Shown one piece after another: positions 6,117 through 7,682 of a DNA stretch of 7,682 nucleotides. Numbering within the stretch: the stretch's first letter is position 1; each line of letters opens with the position of its first letter. Below the pieces are notes generated by a model. It did not search any database. It was not told the origin of the DNA and was given only the letters and a program-made list of their open reading frames with translations. The position numbers and the translations under genes were made by a program. This DNA is from Lawsonibacter sp. GTDB lineage: Bacteria > Bacillota > Clostridia > Oscillospirales > Oscillospiraceae. Location: positions 1 to 7,682 of the forward strand of contig JAHHSC010000062.1 of NCBI GenBank assembly GCA_020025455.1, written 5' to 3'.

Positions 6117-6376
6117 CAGTAGAATCCCGTGATATGCCAATGCCGTCTGCCGGGCAAGCCCGGCAGACGGCTATCTGAAAGCGGCGGACCCAGCAGAATC
6201 AAACCAGACAGGCGTGGGCGTGGGCTGCCCTGGAGCGGTCCGCACTTCCGGGGTCCGGGAGCGCCTTGCGCTCCTCTCTCCGCTGGGTCATCCTATGTGA
6301 GGACAGGCGTCAATGCGCCTGTCCTCTGACTGTGGTCCCGCGTGAGACACATGAACGAAAAGCGAGGTCTTTTATT
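6117..6376 (+). ncRNA. Structured 5' leader of rpe-recR (or stand-alone structured RNA), family unknown
   Basis: No convincing gene lies here, but the potential RNA fold is dense. A perfect 14-bp hairpin pairs 6142-6155 with 6158-6171. A closing stem pairs GACCCAGC 6187-6194 with GCTGGGTC 6282-6289. Inside it are a hairpin 6204-6233 (CCAG/CTGG outer pairs) and a 7-bp hairpin GGAGCGC 6258-6264 with GCGCTCC 6268-6274. An 11-bp hairpin pairs 6299-6309 with 6316-6326. None is followed by a T-run, so these are not plain terminators. The last 50 bases hold the weak ribosome site GAGG at 6364-6367. I compared it from memory with TPP, FMN, SAM, cobalamin, lysine, glycine, THF, ZTP, fluoride, guanidine and c-di-GMP riboswitches, 6S RNA, SRP RNA and RNase P RNA, and recognised none. 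Confidence 0.45.
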
Positions 6377-7021
6377 ATGGTGAAAGTTTCCCCTTCCATT
6401 CTCTCCGCTGACTTTGTCAACCTGGAGCGCGACATTAAAAAAGTATCCACTGCCGACTACCTCCATGTGGACGTGATGGACGGTGCCTTTGTGCCCAACC
6501 TCACCATTGGTGTGCCTGTGGTCCGCGCCATTCGCAAATGCACCAACATGTTCCTGGACGTGCATCTGATGATTGACAAGCCCGTGCGCTACATCGAGGA
6601 CTTCGCCAAGGCCGGTGCCGATCTGCTCAGCATCCACCTGGAGGCCGACCACCCCACCCGCATTGCGGAGGCTCTGAAGGTCATGGATCAGTGCGGCGTG
6701 AAAAAGGCCGTTGCCCTGCGTCCCATCACCTCTGCCCGTGCCATCCTGCCCTATATCGAGGATCTGGACATGGTGCTGGTCATGACGGTGGAGCCCGGCT
6801 TCGGTGGTCAGGCCTTTCTGGAGTCCCAGCTGGACACCATTCGTGAGGTCCGCGCCATCATTGATCGGTACAACCCCGCCTGCGAGCTGGAGGTAGACGG
6901 CGGCATCTCCCCCAAGACCGCCCCTCTGGTCGTGGAGGCCGGCGCCAACGTGCTGGTGGCCGGCTCCGCCGTGTACGGCGCGGAGGATATCCCAGGCGCC
7001 ATCGCGGCCCTGCGGGTCTGA
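6377..7021 (+). CDS. rpe: Ribulose-phosphate 3-epimerase
   Basis: Interconverts D-ribulose 5-phosphate and D-xylulose 5-phosphate in the pentose phosphate pathway (cytosol, metal-dependent TIM barrel). It has 214 residues, typical for the family. Motifs: SPSILSADF (5-13) at the first strand; H30-V-D32 with MDGAFVPN (34-41) and DVHLMI (61-66, His63) for metal binding and acid/base catalysis; MTVEPGFGGQ (136-145); EVDGGI (172-177, catalytic Asp174); and VAGSAVYGAED (194-204) for phosphate binding. The strand-5 loop reads LRPITS, closer to the KPGTS type than to the NPATP type of many bacteria. The start at 6377 aligns with family N-termini and has GAGG at 6364-6367, nine bases upstream. The same frame is open to 6266, but that upstream extension has no family similarity and crosses the structured leader. 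recR follows after 33 bp, so the two are likely co-transcribed. Confidence 0.96.
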   Translation: MVKVSPSILSADFVNLERDIKKVSTADYLHVDVMDGAFVPNLTIGVPVVRAIRKCTNMFLDVHLMIDKPVRYIEDFAKAGADLLSIHLEADHPTRIAEALKVMDQCGVKKAVALRPITSARAILPYIEDLDMVLVMTVEPGFGGQAFLESQLDTIREVRAIIDRYNPACELEVDGGISPKTAPLVVEAGANVLVAGSAVYGAEDIPGAIAALRV

Positions 7022-7054
7022 TGTTCAGTTCAATCATTCGGAGGTTTTCGTTTC

Positions 7055-7657
7055 ATGGAGTATTTTCCCCCCGCCCTTGAAAATCTGGTGGAGCACTTTG
7101 CCCGACTGCCCGGCATTGGCCGGAAGTCGGCCCAGCGGCTGGCCTTCTATGTTCTTTCCCTAAGTAAGGAGGAGGCAGGCGCCTTCGCCAAGGCGATTGT
7201 GGACGCTAAGTCTGCCATCCACTGCTGTCCTGTCTGTCAGAACCTCACCGAGGGGGATGGCCCCTGTGCCATCTGCCGCAGCGCCAAGCGGGACACCGGC
7301 GTAATCTGTGTGGTGGCCGACCCGAAGGACGTGATCGCCATGGAGCGCAGCCGGGAGTACAATGGCCTTTATCATGTGCTTCACGGTGTCATTTCCCCCA
7401 TGAACCACGTGGGGCCAGACGATCTGCACATCAAGTCCCTGGTGGAGCGGGTCGCCGCAGGCGGCATTCAGGAGGTCATCATGGCCACCAACCCGGACAC
7501 CGAGGGGGAGGCCACCGCCATGTACCTGTCCCGGCTGCTGAAGCCCTTCCAGGTAAAAGTCACCCGGCTGGCCTACGGTATCCCGGTGGGCAGTCATCTG
7601 GAGTACGCCGACGATGCCACTCTCATGCGTGCTCTGGAGGGGCGCCAGGCGATGTGA
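7055..7657 (+). CDS. recR: Recombination protein RecR
   Basis: Ring-forming DNA repair protein that works with RecO (and RecF) to load RecA at gaps. It is complete at 200 residues, the normal length. Domains: an N-terminal helix-hairpin-helix region (about 8-32, with LPGIGRKSAQRLAFY); a four-cysteine zinc motif C58-x2-C61...C71-x2-C74; a Toprim domain (about 80-175) with VVADPKDVIAMERSREYNG, YHVLHGVISPM and EVIMATNPDTEGEATA; and a C-terminal tail containing YGIPVGSHLEYADDATL and ALEGR, characteristic of RecR. The start is supported by GGAGG (7040-7044), ten bases before ATG. In many Firmicutes recR follows dnaX and ybaB/ebfC; here it follows rpe, which is less usual. No terminator is seen in the 25 bases after the stop, so the transcript may run on past the window. 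Confidence 0.97.
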   Translation: MEYFPPALENLVEHFARLPGIGRKSAQRLAFYVLSLSKEEAGAFAKAIVDAKSAIHCCPVCQNLTEGDGPCAICRSAKRDTGVICVVADPKDVIAMERSREYNGLYHVLHGVISPMNHVGPDDLHIKSLVERVAAGGIQEVIMATNPDTEGEATAMYLSRLLKPFQVKVTRLAYGIPVGSHLEYADDATLMRALEGRQAM

Positions 7658-7682
7658 CACCAGAACAGAACGCTGTGGAACC
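7658..7682 (+). other. Right-edge remainder, nothing recognised
   Basis: The last 25 bases after the recR stop contain no hairpin, T-run or convincing start codon. A following gene may lie beyond the window. Confidence 0.5.

Noticed and set aside
5880..6329. Small open frames of 80 and 66 codons in the telA-rpe gap
   Set aside because: They cross the promoters and hairpins, lack good ribosome sites and show no recognisable protein features.
6333..6342. T-box-like sequence TGGTCCCGCG in the rpe leader
   Set aside because: It is one base off the T-box core (TGGNACCGCG), with no recognisable Stem I features, no following terminator hairpin, and a downstream gene unrelated to amino acids or tRNA charging.
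6266..6376. A 37-residue N-terminal extension of ribulose-phosphate epimerase
   Set aside because: It would run through two hairpins and has no similarity to the family. The ATG at 6377 matches the conserved start and has a ribosome site.
1..7682. Mobile element, CRISPR array, prophage, tRNA or rRNA
   Set aside because: No spaced direct repeats, transposase or integrase motifs, terminal repeats, or tRNA/rRNA sequences were recognised on either strand.

Overview
The window is a compact stretch of a moderately GC-rich Firmicutes chromosome. I infer a gut-type Clostridia, most likely Oscillospiraceae/Ruminococcaceae-like. The evidence is a clostridial 2[4Fe-4S] ferredoxin, a Gram-positive ClpC with a UVR middle domain, a TelA-family protein, AGGAGG-type ribosome sites, and AT-rich sigma-A promoters in an otherwise GC-rich background. 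It looks like core genome: there are seven protein genes, all apparently intact, and no insertion sequence, phage gene, CRISPR array, tRNA or rRNA that I can recognise.

Layout. A palindromic terminator at 1-29 closes the left edge. The clpC gene (28-2457, minus) encodes an 809-residue AAA+ unfoldase. Divergent from it is a 56-residue ferredoxin gene (2654-2824, plus), with an extended -10 promoter and a strong terminator. A 143-bp spacer with some RNA-like folding leads to a hemolysin III/PAQR-type membrane protein gene (3129-3848, plus), which has a near-consensus promoter. That gene converges on a minus-strand pair: telA (4679-5842) followed by a tandem OB-fold, SSB-like protein (3899-4570). 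A shared hairpin terminator (3857-3890) lies between the convergent units.

A 534-bp gap (5843-6376) separates telA from the plus-strand pair rpe (6377-7021) and recR (7055-7657). It holds two back-to-back sigma-A-like promoters, a roughly 150-nt leader for telA and a roughly 260-nt leader for rpe-recR. The rpe leader is rich in inverted repeats: a 14-bp perfect hairpin, a closing stem around smaller hairpins, and an 11-bp hairpin, none followed by a U-tract. It matches no riboswitch class I could recall. It is the best candidate here for something undescribed, either a cis-regulatory RNA or a stand-alone structured RNA.

Functionally the genes are housekeeping and stress genes: protein quality control (ClpC), electron transfer (ferredoxin), membrane homeostasis (HlyIII), a stress-associated TelA with a putative ssDNA-binding partner, the pentose phosphate pathway (Rpe) and recombinational repair (RecR). 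No single pathway joins them. The supported co-transcribed pairs are telA with the OB-fold gene, and rpe with recR.
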